DNA of 64,000 nucleotides from Methanobacterium formicicum DSM 3637 (GTDB lineage: Archaea; Methanobacteriota; Methanobacteria; Methanobacteriales; Methanobacteriaceae). Each line of letters starts with the position of its first letter. Position 1 is the first letter of the stretch. Position numbers and translations under genes: made by a program. Positions 1 through 9,121 of this stretch are shown in pieces. The DNA is taken from NCBI RefSeq assembly GCF_000302455.1, contig NZ_AMPO01000002.1, forward strand, positions 1 through 64,000, in the 5' to 3' direction. Below the pieces are notes generated by a model. It was given only the letters and a program-made list of their open reading frames with translations, did not search any database and was not told where the DNA came from.

Positions 1-177
1 TTGTCCGTTGGCTGTGCCCCATACTTCTTCGGTTGGTTCGGTGTTTGTGGGTTCTGTTTGTGTGGGTGCTTGTCCGTTGGCTGTGCCCCATACTTCATCA
101 TATGAGGCTGCAGTTACAGTTCCACTAATTATTATAATGCCTGCAATGATTAATACAAACAAAAACATTCTTTTCAT
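1..177 (-). CDS. Secreted repeat protein, N-terminal part (runs off window)
   Basis: Only the first 59 codons are present; the gene continues beyond the left edge. The start is an ATG at 177, followed by Lys-Arg and a hydrophobic stretch of about 18 residues rich in Ile, Leu and Val ending near TVTA-A, which looks like a signal peptide for export. The mature part begins with a motif EVWGTANGQ that occurs twice (about residues 28-36 and 51-59), separated by a Thr/Pro/Glu/Gln-rich linker. This suggests a surface protein built of short repeats with disordered spacers. I do not recognise the family. It is divergent from the ABC transporter at 545 and shares with it an intergenic region holding a long inverted repeat. 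Confidence in a real secreted protein is fair; function is unknown. Confidence 0.6.
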   Translation of the reverse strand, partial: MKRMFLFVLIIAGIIIISGTVTAASYDEVWGTANGQAPTQTEPTNTEPTEEVWGTANGQ

Positions 178-289
178 TTTGAATTGATTTTTAATGATCA
201 TTTATAATTACACTCCCATCCCGGACTTCCAACATTATTTCATTATAGATCCCTTGTTTCACAAATGGTTATATTTTCGAATAATTTTG

Positions 290-325
290 GTGACAATTAT
301 CACAACATGTTGTGATTAATGTCAC
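290..325. promoter_or_regulatory. 36-nt inverted repeat, candidate operator
   Basis: Positions 299-316 form a perfect 18-bp palindrome (ATCACAACATGTTGTGAT). The symmetry resumes outside it, with GTGACA at 290-295 and TGTCAC at 320-325, so the two half-sites of 18 nt match at nearly every position. It lies between the divergent genes starting at 177 (-) and 545 (+), about 110 bp and 220 bp from their starts. This fits a binding site for a dimeric or tetrameric repressor controlling one or both genes. No regulator gene is adjacent. The rest of 178-544 is AT-rich and shows nothing else clear. Confidence 0.5.
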
Positions 326-544
326 GAAAAATTAAAGATTTTTAATATTATCGAGTATAATCCTAATTAAATTGTTAAAATATTATTTAAAATAAAATTG
401 AATAATATAAACATTCAAAATCAGATAAAAATTCTTAATAATAAAATAATGTATTGATTTAAGGATTATTAGTAGAAATACTCTTTTTAAGTAATTAAGA
501 ATACTAATTATATGTTGTTCATGGATCGTTAATAGCGTGATATC

Positions 545-2314
545 ATGGTTAAAATTATTAATTTCACAGATACTAATTTATCAGGTCAGTTCACTCGAAG
601 TTTAACTCAGTTAATGCCTAGAAAGATTGCTCTGGCCATTGCTTTGATGGTAATAATCAGCTTCAATGAGGCAGTTAGCTTGCTAGTTCTAATTCCTCTC
701 TTACAACTGGTAGGCTTGGATGTTGGCCAGGGATCATTAGGACAACTTGCAGGATTAGTTTCTGGATTTTTCACATTTTTTGGACTACAACCCACCCTCC
801 TCATGGTCCTGATTATTTACGTGATTGTGATAAGTTTCAGTGCTCTATTAACTCGGTACCAGACTCTCAAAACCTCTGAAATACAGTATGAATTTGCCGC
901 CCATTTAAGGAAACGTCTTTACAATGCAATTATCAATTCTTCATGGCTCTTTTTTTCACGTATGAAGTCATCTAACTTTGCCCATGCTCTTACCAATGAA
1001 ATAGAAAGGATAAGTACTGGAACAGGTCAGTTTTTGACCTTCATTGCTGGGATCATGATTCTAGTAGTTTACATTGTCTTTGCTCTGGAACTGGCTGGTG
1101 TTCTTACTGGTGTTATCTTTGCAGTGGGGGTTGGTATTCTTTTAATCCTCCGGAGAAGAGCATCCCGCTCCAGATCCAGTGGTGAGGAAATTACCACAAC
1201 CACCCGTGATCTGTATTACTCTATCCTGCAGCATCTGGATGGGATGAAGACCATCAAGAGCTTTGGGATGCAGGAAGAAAACATGGAAATTTTTTCTAAA
1301 CAGACTAACCAGGTAGCCAGTAATTATCTGAATACTATTCGGAGTTATGCTGATGTTAAGCTGTTGTTTGATGTGGGTACGGTGATTGTACTGGCAGTAA
1401 TGGTCCTGGTTTTAATTCAAGTAATCCACCTACCAACGGCCAGTTTGTTCCTTTTAATTTATCTATTTGTGAGGATGATACCTCAGTTTTCAAGTATCCA
1501 ACGAGCTTACCAGTACTTCACTAACATGTTACCAGCATTTGGTAATGTTATGGGACTGGAAGAAGACTGTCTTTTAAACAGTGAATCAGTTCCATCTGGA
1601 GATAGTCCTCAGGAAATTATCCATCTTAAAAAGGAGGTACGGTTAGATAATGTTTCTTTTTCCTATAGGGGTGGAGAACACTTTTCAATTGAAGGTATGA
1701 ACCTTTTAATTCCTGCTGGTAAGACCACAGCCATTGCAGGACCATCAGGGGCTGGTAAAAGCACAGTTGCCGATCTGGTAATGGGCTTGGTGAAACCAGA
1801 TAAGGGGCATCTCAGTGTAGATGGTACTGTTATTTCAGATAAGATCAACTTGTGGAGGGATCAGATTGGATATGTGGCTCAGGAAACATTCCTCTTCAAT
1901 GAAAGTATTCGTTTTAATTTACTCCTGGCTCATCCTGATGCTGGTGAAGATGAATTGATTGAGGTCCTTAAACTGTCGGCATCATACGACTTTGTGAATA
2001 AACTTCCTGATAAAATGGACACAGTAATTGGTGACCGTGGTGTTCGATTATCCGGAGGAGAAAAACAAAGACTGGCTCTGGCCCGGGCACTTCTTAGAAA
2101 ACCCTCACTACTCATTATGGATGAAGCCACCAGTAACTTGGATTCAAAGAATGAAAAGAAGATATTAAAAGCTATTGATGCACTTCACGGTGAAATAACT
2201 ATTCTGATGATAGCTCACAGATTTTCTACCATTAAAAATGCGGATTTTATTTATATGGTTAATGATGGGAATATTTTGGAGTCAGGGACTTGGGATAAAT
2301 TTGCTAGAAAATAA
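545..2314 (+). CDS. ABC exporter, fused membrane and ATPase domains (MsbA/PglK-like)
   Basis: A 589-residue half-transporter that should work as a homodimer in the cytoplasmic membrane. Residues about 25-330 carry six predicted membrane segments; the C-terminal ATPase domain shows Walker A GPSGAGKST, signature LSGGEKQRLALARAL, Walker B LLIMDEATSNLD and the switch histidine in MIAHRFST, so it looks fully active. This architecture is used by lipid-linked oligosaccharide flippases such as PglK and by lipid or peptide exporters. Because it stands at the head of a large glycan-synthesis island I infer a role in moving a lipid-linked glycan, but that is not proven by sequence, and a separate Wzx-type flippase is present at 20756-22027. 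The promoter region may be controlled by the inverted repeat at 290-325. Confidence 0.88.
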   Translation: MVKIINFTDTNLSGQFTRSLTQLMPRKIALAIALMVIISFNEAVSLLVLIPLLQLVGLDVGQGSLGQLAGLVSGFFTFFGLQPTLLMVLIIYVIVISFSALLTRYQTLKTSEIQYEFAAHLRKRLYNAIINSSWLFFSRMKSSNFAHALTNEIERISTGTGQFLTFIAGIMILVVYIVFALELAGVLTGVIFAVGVGILLILRRRASRSRSSGEEITTTTRDLYYSILQHLDGMKTIKSFGMQEENMEIFSKQTNQVASNYLNTIRSYADVKLLFDVGTVIVLAVMVLVLIQVIHLPTASLFLLIYLFVRMIPQFSSIQRAYQYFTNMLPAFGNVMGLEEDCLLNSESVPSGDSPQEIIHLKKEVRLDNVSFSYRGGEHFSIEGMNLLIPAGKTTAIAGPSGAGKSTVADLVMGLVKPDKGHLSVDGTVISDKINLWRDQIGYVAQETFLFNESIRFNLLLAHPDAGEDELIEVLKLSASYDFVNKLPDKMDTVIGDRGVRLSGGEKQRLALARALLRKPSLLIMDEATSNLDSKNEKKILKAIDALHGEITILMIAHRFSTIKNADFIYMVNDGNILESGTWDKFARK

Positions 2315-2359
2315 AAAAAAGGATGGTTTGAAATGTGTGAGGGAACAAATATGTGATTT

Positions 2360-2776
2360 TTAATATTCTCCCTTGGCTGATAGAACTTTAACTTCAAATG
2401 TAGCTATTTTTTTATCAGGGTCTTCAAATCGAGCATAAAAATAGGATTTGTCATTGGCAGGTAAATTTTTAGGCTCCATGTAAGGAGTGTCATTCACTGC
2501 AAATATGGCACCATTTGAGTAATAGGTAGTGATCGTTATTTTAGGCTCCAGTGCTTCGATTGGATTCTGGTTAATTACATACCCATAAACGTAATATATT
2601 GAATCATTTTTTTCGCTGCGATTGCCTACAGTGTTGTTGGAAATTTTAATGGCATCCATAGATAGTTTCTTCTCTCCCCATGTACCATTAGCTTTTGTGT
2701 TATCAATACAACCTGATATACTTGTTAGATAAATACATATTAAAAAAATTACTATAATAATACTGATTTTTTTCAT
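2360..2776 (-). CDS. Putative lipoprotein, FxLYD-like extracellular domain
   Basis: A 138-residue protein with an N-terminal Lys-Lys, a hydrophobic segment and a lipobox-like SISGC ending at Cys22, so it is probably exported and membrane-anchored through a lipid. The mature part of about 115 residues contains an Asn-rich stretch and a beta-strand-like segment (VYGYVINQNP, ITTYYSNGAIF, YFYARFED) that resembles the small beta-sandwich domains found in many archaeal and bacterial lipoproteins. It is convergent with the ABC exporter upstream and divergent from the nucleotidyltransferase at 2845. No enzymatic motif is visible. Function is unknown; the FxLYD-like label is my reading of the strand pattern. 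Confidence 0.7.
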   Translation of the reverse strand: MKKISIIIVIFLICIYLTSISGCIDNTKANGTWGEKKLSMDAIKISNNTVGNRSEKNDSIYYVYGYVINQNPIEALEPKITITTYYSNGAIFAVNDTPYMEPKNLPANDKSYFYARFEDPDKKIATFEVKVLSAKGEY

Positions 2777-2844
2777 AGTATATAGTCCTAAACTTGAATT
2801 ATAAATTCTTTTATAATCAAAGGATATAAATCAATTGTTAATCA

Positions 2845-4044
2845 ATGCAAAAAAAATCAATTCAAATTGTGATTCTTGTGGATTCAATTATTAAACTTAA
2901 AAATGAAGAACAAATGCTGTTGCAATGTGCCCGTACACAAATAAATTATAATAATCAAAAAAAAATAATTTCACTGGTTAGATCAGGATTAGATTGGGAG
3001 TACTTGCTTAAACTAGCAGTAAAGCACAAATTGCAACAATTATTGTATTGGCAAATTAATCAAATCAGTTTAGTGGAATTACCTCCGGAAGTTTTTAAAT
3101 ATTTAAGTATTTTTTTCAGAAACAATGCTACTAAAAATTTATTCTATATGAAAGAAATCTTAAACATTGTTAATATGTTAAGTGAAATGGATATAATCTC
3201 ATTTCCTTATAAAGGTCCAATTTTAGCACAACAAGTTTATGGTAATCTTTCGATGAGACAGTTTGGAGACCTTGATCTTTTAGTTAGAAAAGAAGATGTG
3301 ACTCCAATTAAAAAAATCCTTATTTCCCAAGGTTATAAACCTGAATTCGATCTAGATCCAATTCAAGAACGAAATTATCTTAATTCGCAACGTGAATTAA
3401 AATTCATCAATGAAATTAAAGGTGTTTCACTTGAACTGCACTGGAAATTTTCTGGAATTTTTCTTAATTTGCCACGAAATGCTGAAAAACTTCTTTTAGA
3501 CAATTTAAATTCAATTAATATTGGTGGAGTTTCCATTCCAATTATTTCTCCTGAAAACATGGTTTTGATACTTTCGATACACAATGCCAGTCATTATTGG
3601 AGCCGTTTATCGTGGTTAGCTGATATTGCTACCTTAATTGATAATCAAAAAATTGAATGGGCATATGTATTAGAAACAGCCCAAAAACTTTCTATTAAAC
3701 GTATTTTATTGATTAATCTATATTTATGTCACATTCTTTTAGATTTAAAACTTGATAAAAATATTATTAGTCTTTTAAGCAACATGTCAATTATAAAAAC
3801 ATCCAATATATTTATTAAGAATATTTTTTCACCTAACGTTGAATACACTTTAATTGATAATATAAGGGTCAGTATGAAAATAAGGGAAAATAAGGTTGAT
3901 GGGCTTAAAGATTGTTTTATTGGTATTTTTAATCCATCTTTCTATGAATTAAACAATTTAAAATTACCTTCATCACTTTTTTTCTTATATTATATTTACA
4001 GGCCCTTAAACCTTCTGAAAAGATATAAATTATTTAAATTTTAA
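2845..4044 (+). CDS. Uncharacterised nucleotidyltransferase family protein (PF14907-like)
   Basis: A 399-residue cytoplasmic protein resembling the uncharacterised nucleotidyltransferase family (NTP_transf_5) common in polysaccharide clusters. The core is around residues 110-160: FPYKGPILAQQVYG, then RQFGDLDLLV, whose G-D-x-D pattern matches the metal-binding Asp pair of polymerase-beta-type nucleotidyltransferases. A conserved-looking LHWKFSG follows near residue 197 and SIHNASHYWSRLSWLADI near residue 245. Family members are found with GT and kinase genes, but no substrate is established. The first ATG at 2845 is used here; an internal ATG at 2914 would remove 23 residues and is equally plausible. 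Base composition is strongly AT-rich like the rest of the island. Confidence 0.75.
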   Translation: MQKKSIQIVILVDSIIKLKNEEQMLLQCARTQINYNNQKKIISLVRSGLDWEYLLKLAVKHKLQQLLYWQINQISLVELPPEVFKYLSIFFRNNATKNLFYMKEILNIVNMLSEMDIISFPYKGPILAQQVYGNLSMRQFGDLDLLVRKEDVTPIKKILISQGYKPEFDLDPIQERNYLNSQRELKFINEIKGVSLELHWKFSGIFLNLPRNAEKLLLDNLNSINIGGVSIPIISPENMVLILSIHNASHYWSRLSWLADIATLIDNQKIEWAYVLETAQKLSIKRILLINLYLCHILLDLKLDKNIISLLSNMSIIKTSNIFIKNIFSPNVEYTLIDNIRVSMKIRENKVDGLKDCFIGIFNPSFYELNNLKLPSSLFFLYYIYRPLNLLKRYKLFKF

Positions 4045-4168
4045 TGGATGAATAAATATTTGGGAGAGTATCTAATCAAAAAGATTTAAAAATTAGATGA
4101 TATAATTAAATAATGATTTAAACTAATTAGTTAAGAGTAGATTAGTAAATTAAGGATGGACAATTTTA

Positions 4169-5158
4169 ATGACCATATCAGCTACTGTTATCATAGTAAC
4201 ACATAATCACAGGGGTTACATCGAGGAATGTTTAAAATCAATAACTTCTAGTAAATCACTAGAAATCATTGTAATAGATAACCAATCTACGGATAAAACT
4301 CCAGAATTTGTAGAAAAATGTTTTCCAAATGTTAAATTAATTAAAAATCCAAAGAACACTGGTTATGGTGCTGCGAATAATATTGGGGCGAAATTAGCAT
4401 CCAATGAACATTTAATCATTTTAAATCCTGATACTATGCTTGATCAGGATTCAATTGATCATCTATTAAAACCTTTAGCTGAAAATCCGAATATTATTAC
4501 TATACCGAAGGTATTGATCTACAATGGAGAAATGATCAATACCTGTGGTAATAAACAGCACTTCACAGGAATGGCGTTCACACGGGGAGCAAATGAAAAA
4601 CCGGAAGATAGGAATTCTCCAAGATTTGTTAATGGACTTTCAGGAGTATGTTTTACAATATCCAAAGAAAACTTCATGAAATTAGGTGGATTTGATGAAA
4701 ACATATTTCTTTACATGGAGGACTCCGAATTCTCATGGAGGGTTAACGCCGCAGGATTGAAGATATTCTATGTTCCAGAAGCGGTAATATACCATGATTA
4801 CGACTTTAAAGTAACACCTAAAAAAATTTATTATGTTGAAAAAGGACGTTACATAATCTTGCGCAAATATCTATCTTGGAAAGAATATATCCTGCTTTCA
4901 CCATCACTTTTAATGACCGAAATCCTAACTGGAGGTTATGCAATTCTTAATGGTCCAAAGGGAATAATTGCTAAACTCAAAGGATCATATGAAGGTTTAA
5001 CCATAGATGTGGACAAAATAGATTCCAATAGGGAAATATTATTATCAAATATGAATACGAGAATTCCTGAACTTGAATTTAATTTTAGTAAAATCTTCAG
5101 TCTTTTGAGAACCATTGCAAATTTTACTTACAAAAAGAATCGCAGGTTACTAGAATGA
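4169..5158 (+). CDS. GT2 family glycosyltransferase (rhamnosyltransferase-like)
   Basis: A 329-residue GT-A fold enzyme that should transfer a sugar from a nucleotide donor to a growing lipid-linked glycan at the inner membrane face. It begins with TVIIVTHNHRGYIEECL and IIVIDNQSTDKT, the usual GT2 nucleotide-binding start, followed by NTGYGAANNIGA and the metal-binding ILNPDT (DxD equivalent). GFDENIFLYMEDSEFSWRV in the middle is the ED motif of the WcaE/RfbF-like GT2 group. The C-terminal ~80 residues contain a weak hydrophobic patch that may touch the membrane. Its stop overlaps the next start in ATGA at 5155-5158, so translation is coupled with the Alg14-like protein. Donor and acceptor cannot be told from sequence. 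Confidence 0.85.
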   Translation: MTISATVIIVTHNHRGYIEECLKSITSSKSLEIIVIDNQSTDKTPEFVEKCFPNVKLIKNPKNTGYGAANNIGAKLASNEHLIILNPDTMLDQDSIDHLLKPLAENPNIITIPKVLIYNGEMINTCGNKQHFTGMAFTRGANEKPEDRNSPRFVNGLSGVCFTISKENFMKLGGFDENIFLYMEDSEFSWRVNAAGLKIFYVPEAVIYHDYDFKVTPKKIYYVEKGRYIILRKYLSWKEYILLSPSLLMTEILTGGYAILNGPKGIIAKLKGSYEGLTIDVDKIDSNREILLSNMNTRIPELEFNFSKIFSLLRTIANFTYKKNRRLLE

Positions 5159-5598
5159 AAATAGCTTTAGTTTGCTCCCATGGAGGACATTTGACTGAAA
5201 TGTTATATCTCATGGATGCATTTCAAGATCATGAAATTTTCTTTGTAACCTATGATAATTTCAGGACCAAAGATTTAGGATATAAAAAATATTTACTTCA
5301 AAATATTGGTACAAGCCCCCTAAAAATGAGCAAAGCCTTTTTAGAATTTATTAAAATATTATCTAAAGAAAAACCTGAAATGATTATTAGCACGGGTTCT
5401 GAAATAGCAATTCCTGCTTTCTTTATAGGGAAAATATTTAGGATAAAAACCGTTTTTATTGAAAGCTGGTGTCGGGTTAGCACTAGATCTGGAACTGGAA
5501 GGATAGTTTATTCTCTTTCAGATCTTTTTTTGGTGCAATGGCCTGAACTTTTAGAACTCTATGGCAATAAAGCCAGATATGAGGGTGCGTTAATATGA
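5155..5598 (+). CDS. Alg14/PssD-like glycosyltransferase subunit (membrane recruiter)
   Basis: A 147-residue protein matching the PssD/Cps14F/Alg14 family, the N-terminal half of a split GT-B (GT28-type) transferase. The start CSHGGHLTEML is the typical G-G-H loop, and PEMIISTGSEIAIPAFFIGK plus VFIESWCRVSTRSGTG are the family's conserved core. In Alg13/Alg14 and bacterial PssE/PssD this subunit binds the membrane and acceptor lipid and recruits the catalytic partner. The partner follows immediately: the stop overlaps its ATG in ATGA at 5595-5598, which fits a 1:1 complex. The second sugar on a lipid carrier is the usual product in known systems; the actual sugars here are unknown. Confidence 0.87.
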   Translation: MKIALVCSHGGHLTEMLYLMDAFQDHEIFFVTYDNFRTKDLGYKKYLLQNIGTSPLKMSKAFLEFIKILSKEKPEMIISTGSEIAIPAFFIGKIFRIKTVFIESWCRVSTRSGTGRIVYSLSDLFLVQWPELLELYGNKARYEGALI

Positions 5599-6068
5599 TA
5601 TTTGTTACAGTAGGCACCCACTACCAGGGTTTTGATCGTTTAATTAAGAAAATGGATGAAATTGCTGGTTATTTAAATGATGATGTTGTTATGCAGATAG
5701 GTAACACAGATTTTGAACCTGAAAATACTGAATGGTTCAGATATTTGGATTACAATTCTATTTTTGGGATAATGAAAAAATCGGACATTGTTATTTGTCA
5801 TGGGGGAGCTGGCACCCTTTTAGACGTTTTAAGCATGAATAAAAAGACAATTGTTGTGCCTCGACTAAAAAAGTTCAAAGAGGTTTACGATGATCATGAG
5901 TTGGAACTTGCAGAATCCCTGAAAAATGGAAAAATTTCTATAGTATATGATATTGCAGATTTAGAACATCATATCAGAGAATTTAATGATTCGTGTAATG
6001 GAATCCCTAGGAAAAATGAAAATTCAAAACTTATTGATTTTCTTAGTGGATATCTAAAAGGGGATTAA
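5595..6068 (+). CDS. Alg13/PssE-like glycosyltransferase subunit (catalytic)
   Basis: A 157-residue protein corresponding to the C-terminal half of GT28 enzymes (MurG-like), the donor-binding subunit of a split transferase. MIFVTVGTHYQGFDRLI at the start and ICHGGAGTLLDVLSMNKKTIVVPR near residues 72-95 are the hallmark motifs; the latter binds the nucleotide sugar. DDHELELAESL follows as in Alg13. It is encoded with a 4-nt overlap after its Alg14-like partner and 2 nt before the following GT4, so the block is clearly one operon. Known relatives use UDP-GlcNAc or UDP-Gal/Glc; specificity here is not determined. Confidence 0.88.
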   Translation: MIFVTVGTHYQGFDRLIKKMDEIAGYLNDDVVMQIGNTDFEPENTEWFRYLDYNSIFGIMKKSDIVICHGGAGTLLDVLSMNKKTIVVPRLKKFKEVYDDHELELAESLKNGKISIVYDIADLEHHIREFNDSCNGIPRKNENSKLIDFLSGYLKGD

Positions 6069-6070
6069 AA

Positions 6071-7184
6071 ATGAGGATTGCAATGCTAATTTCCAATCCA
6101 TTCCCCCCGGAAGAGGGAATTGGATATTATGTTTATAATTTATCAAAAAAATTAATTGAAAAAGGTCATGAAGTAACAATTATTACTCGTGGATCCCTAA
6201 AAACGCACTCAGAAATTTTCGAAGGCATTAAAATAATGAAAGTTTCTTTTTTACCATTATATCCATTTCATGTTCAGTTTCACAGCTATTTTGTAAACAA
6301 ATTATTTAATTCCATTGAGGATGAATTTGACATAGTTCATATTCATACACCTCTCACCCCAATTATAAAAACTTCATTACCCATAATTACTACAATACAT
6401 GGCTCTATGGTAGGTAATGCTAAAGATATTGAGATAGTAGATTTAAAATCTTTAGGAACAAAATTTCTTACAAAATATATTAGCTATCCTCTTGTTTCAA
6501 AATTAATTACGTGTTCTGATTGTGTAACAACTGTATCAAATTCTGTGAAAAATGAACTAGAAGAATACTATTCTTTAAATAATGTTATGGTGATTGAAAA
6601 CGGTGTTGATGAGGGAGAATTTATTCCTTCTAATAAAAAGGAGAATTATATACTTTATGTAGGTCGTTTAAGTTATGGTAAAGGTTTATTTGATTTATTA
6701 GAAACTGCAAAGAAAATTAGCAAAGATTATGATATTAAATTTTATTTAGTTGGTAAAGGAGAACTAGAAAAAAATTAAAAAAAGAAGTTAAAAAGAAAAT
6801 TTAACTAATGTGAGATTTTTGGGAAGTTTCAAGCACAAGGAACTTGTTGAAATATATAAAAAAGCTGACTTATTCCTTTTTTTATCTTATTACGAAGGAT
6901 TTCCCACGGTTGTTTTGGAAGCTATGTCATCAGGGTTACCAGTTTTAGTAAGTGACATTGAAGCCCATAAAAATTTTTTGATAGATTTTGAGAATGGGGT
7001 TTTGATTAAAAAAGGATCTGCAGATGATGCTTCACAGAAAATTTCTTTGGTACTGAATAATCCAGATCTAAAAAATAAATTAGGAAAAAACGCTAGAAAA
7101 ACTGTGGAACAAAAGTTTACTTGGAACAAAATTAGCGAAAAATTTGAAAGAAAATATCTGAAGATAATAAACGGTGATCTCTAG
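6071..7184 (+). pseudogene. GT4 glycosyltransferase split by frameshifts at A-runs
   Basis: Two reading frames together make one GT-B enzyme of about 370 residues. The first (6071-6778, 235 codons) has the N-terminal Rossmann half with SNPFPPEEGIGYYVYNLSK and the start of the donor domain (ILYVGRLSYGKGLFDLL, LVGKGELEK). The second (about 6792-7184) resumes with NLTNVRFLGS, FLSYYEGFPTVVLEAMSSG and the rest of the donor domain. The 6760-6810 stretch would read through if one A were added to the A7 run at 6768-6774 and one to the A5 run at 6790-6794 (or the A4 run at 6796-6799). So this is a two-base homopolymer defect, not an ancestral pair of genes. It may be a sequencing error, phase variation or true decay. 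The stop overlaps the GTG start of the next gene at 7184. Confidence 0.8.
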
Positions 7185-8356
7185 TGAAAATTGCCATTAT
7201 TTGTCCTGAGTTTCAAAAATCCAATATTAGAAAACTGCCATGGAAATATATTTATGAAATAGCCAAATACCTTGGTAAAGATCACATAATCAAGATAATC
7301 ACAGATTCCGATAAAAAAGATGTTGACGAATTAAATATCGTCTCTGTAAATCGATTATTCAGACCTCTAAAAGGAGAAACAGATGAATTGTTGCATATTA
7401 TTAAACAAGAAAATCCAGATAAGTGTATAATGCTTTTGGGATTAAGTAGTTTTCTAAGAAAAGAATTCAAAATTAACAAATCAGTTATTGGAATTTTTAC
7501 TAGTCCCCTATATTCTTTAAGAGAACTAATAAAGAATATGGGGATAAAAAACTCATATAAATACAGGAAATATACAGTAATACACTATGTAAACGCATTA
7601 ATCCCTAATTATTTCATCAGGAAATGGGAAGGAAATTTTGAGAAAATTATATTTTTGAGTAATGATACCTGCAAAAAACTCGTCAAAAAGGGATTATCAC
7701 CTGAAAAAGCATTATTCGTGCCTCCGGGGCTTGATGAGGAGTTTTTAGTCATGCCACAACTTGAAGAAATAAATGAAATCAAAAGTATAATTAACCCTAA
7801 GAATGTACCAATCATCATGTATTTCACATCTCCTTTAACCTTAAGGGGAACAGATATTCTTGTTGAGGCATTTGCAAAAGTTAGGAAGAAAATGTCCTGT
7901 AAATTGGTTTTTCTATCAAGACTTGATTATAATGAATTATTAATGGAAGAAGAGATTTTAAATAGAATAGCAGAAAAAAATGACATTAATGATTCAATTG
8001 AAATTATTTCAAAATATCTTAGTCCAAAACAGTTAAAAGAATATCTATCTACAGCAAGTATTATATGCCTCCCTTTTAAGATTGTTATATCTGACATACC
8101 TGTGAGTGTATTAGAATCAATGGCTCTTGGAAAGCCAGTTATATCGACTAATGTTGCTTGTATTCCTGATATTATGAAAGGGAATGGTATTATTGTTAAT
8201 GCGAATGATTCAGAAGATCTTGCAAATTCTATTCTTCAATTATTGGATAATGAAGATTTAGTAAAGAAAATGGGAATTAAAAGTAGAAATTATATGGAAA
8301 AATATCCTAATTGGATTCAAGTTGGGGAAAGTTTAGTTAAAATAATTGAGGATTAA
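7184..8356 (+). CDS. GT4 family glycosyltransferase
   Basis: A 390-residue GT-B protein. The N-terminal half starts MKIAIICPEF and lacks obvious membrane segments. The C-terminal donor domain shows PIIMYFTSPLTLRGTDILVEAF near residues 205-226, then an E-x7-E-like stretch (SVLESMALGKPVISTNVACIPDIM) near residues 306-330 typical of GT4 retaining transferases. The start is a GTG whose G is the last base of the previous stop codon, so expression is coupled to the broken GT4 upstream. A 123-bp AT-rich gap separates it from the kinase-like gene at 8480. Sugar specificity cannot be inferred. Confidence 0.8.
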   Translation: MKIAIICPEFQKSNIRKLPWKYIYEIAKYLGKDHIIKIITDSDKKDVDELNIVSVNRLFRPLKGETDELLHIIKQENPDKCIMLLGLSSFLRKEFKINKSVIGIFTSPLYSLRELIKNMGIKNSYKYRKYTVIHYVNALIPNYFIRKWEGNFEKIIFLSNDTCKKLVKKGLSPEKALFVPPGLDEEFLVMPQLEEINEIKSIINPKNVPIIMYFTSPLTLRGTDILVEAFAKVRKKMSCKLVFLSRLDYNELLMEEEILNRIAEKNDINDSIEIISKYLSPKQLKEYLSTASIICLPFKIVISDIPVSVLESMALGKPVISTNVACIPDIMKGNGIIVNANDSEDLANSILQLLDNEDLVKKMGIKSRNYMEKYPNWIQVGESLVKIIED

Positions 8357-8479
8357 CAGTAATTAATTCAGAAAAAATAGATTAATGAATATTATTAAAC
8401 ATTGCGAATTCTGAATAATAATTTAGGTGTATATCTATTTATAACAATTTCATAATATTGCAAAAAAAGAGGATGTTTA

Positions 8480-9121
8480 ATGGAAAAATCATTAATATGC
8501 GTTATTGGGCCTGATGGAACTGGGAAAACAACTCAAATAGAACTTTTGATAAACTATTTTGAAAAAAATGGATTCCATTATAAATATCAATGGTTACGTT
8601 TTTATCACTTTTTTTCATTACCTCTATTATTGTTGGCTCGTTTTTATGGATTAAGTGAGGTAAAAATTTTAGATGATGGTGAAAAAATAGGATATCACTA
8701 TTTTCATCGTTCTAAACTGATTTCACATATTTATCCCATCTTATTATTTGCGGATACTTTTTTATTAATTTTTTTTAAAATATATCTCCCATTATTATTT
8801 GGCAAAAAAATTATATGTGATAGGTTCATTTATGATACTATCGTTGATTTGATGGTGTCTACTTCTAACTATGAGTTATATAAATCAAGAGTTGGAAAAC
8901 TCTTTTTAATGCTTATACCACGGAATAAAAAAATATTTTTATTAATTTCTAATGAAACTACTTTAAAAACTAGGAGAGAAGATATTAAAAAAGATAGAAA
9001 TATAGGTCTTAAAATTGAACTTTATGAAAAATTGGCCAATGAATTCAATCTAAAAACGATTGATACACAAGAATCTATTAATTTAGTACATGAACAACTC
9101 ATAAGGGGTTTGAATGAATAA
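8480..9121 (+). CDS. Thymidylate-kinase-like P-loop kinase of a glycan cluster
   Basis: A 213-residue P-loop protein. Walker A is IGPDGTGKTTQIELL at residues 9-23, and CDRFIYDTIVDLM near residue 113 is the DR(F/Y) substrate motif of the thymidylate kinase family. A lid-like arginine stretch (KTRREDIKKDR) lies near residue 165. The middle of the protein is unusually hydrophobic (FHHF-type and LPLLLLARFYG, LLFADTFLLIFFKIYLPLLF), unlike ordinary Tmk, so it may sit at the membrane and phosphorylate something other than dTMP. Such Tmk-like proteins recur in exopolysaccharide clusters next to nucleotidyltransferase-fold proteins, as here: it overlaps the next gene by 8 nt. The natural substrate is unknown. 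Confidence 0.7.
   Translation: MEKSLICVIGPDGTGKTTQIELLINYFEKNGFHYKYQWLRFYHFFSLPLLLLARFYGLSEVKILDDGEKIGYHYFHRSKLISHIYPILLFADTFLLIFFKIYLPLLFGKKIICDRFIYDTIVDLMVSTSNYELYKSRVGKLFLMLIPRNKKIFLLISNETTLKTRREDIKKDRNIGLKIELYEKLANEFNLKTIDTQESINLVHEQLIRGLNE

Noticed and set aside
6071..7184. Two separate genes for a short GT4 and a small GT4 C-terminal protein
   Set aside because: The halves are complementary parts of one GT-B fold, and single-base changes in A-runs rejoin them; the second has no good start signal.
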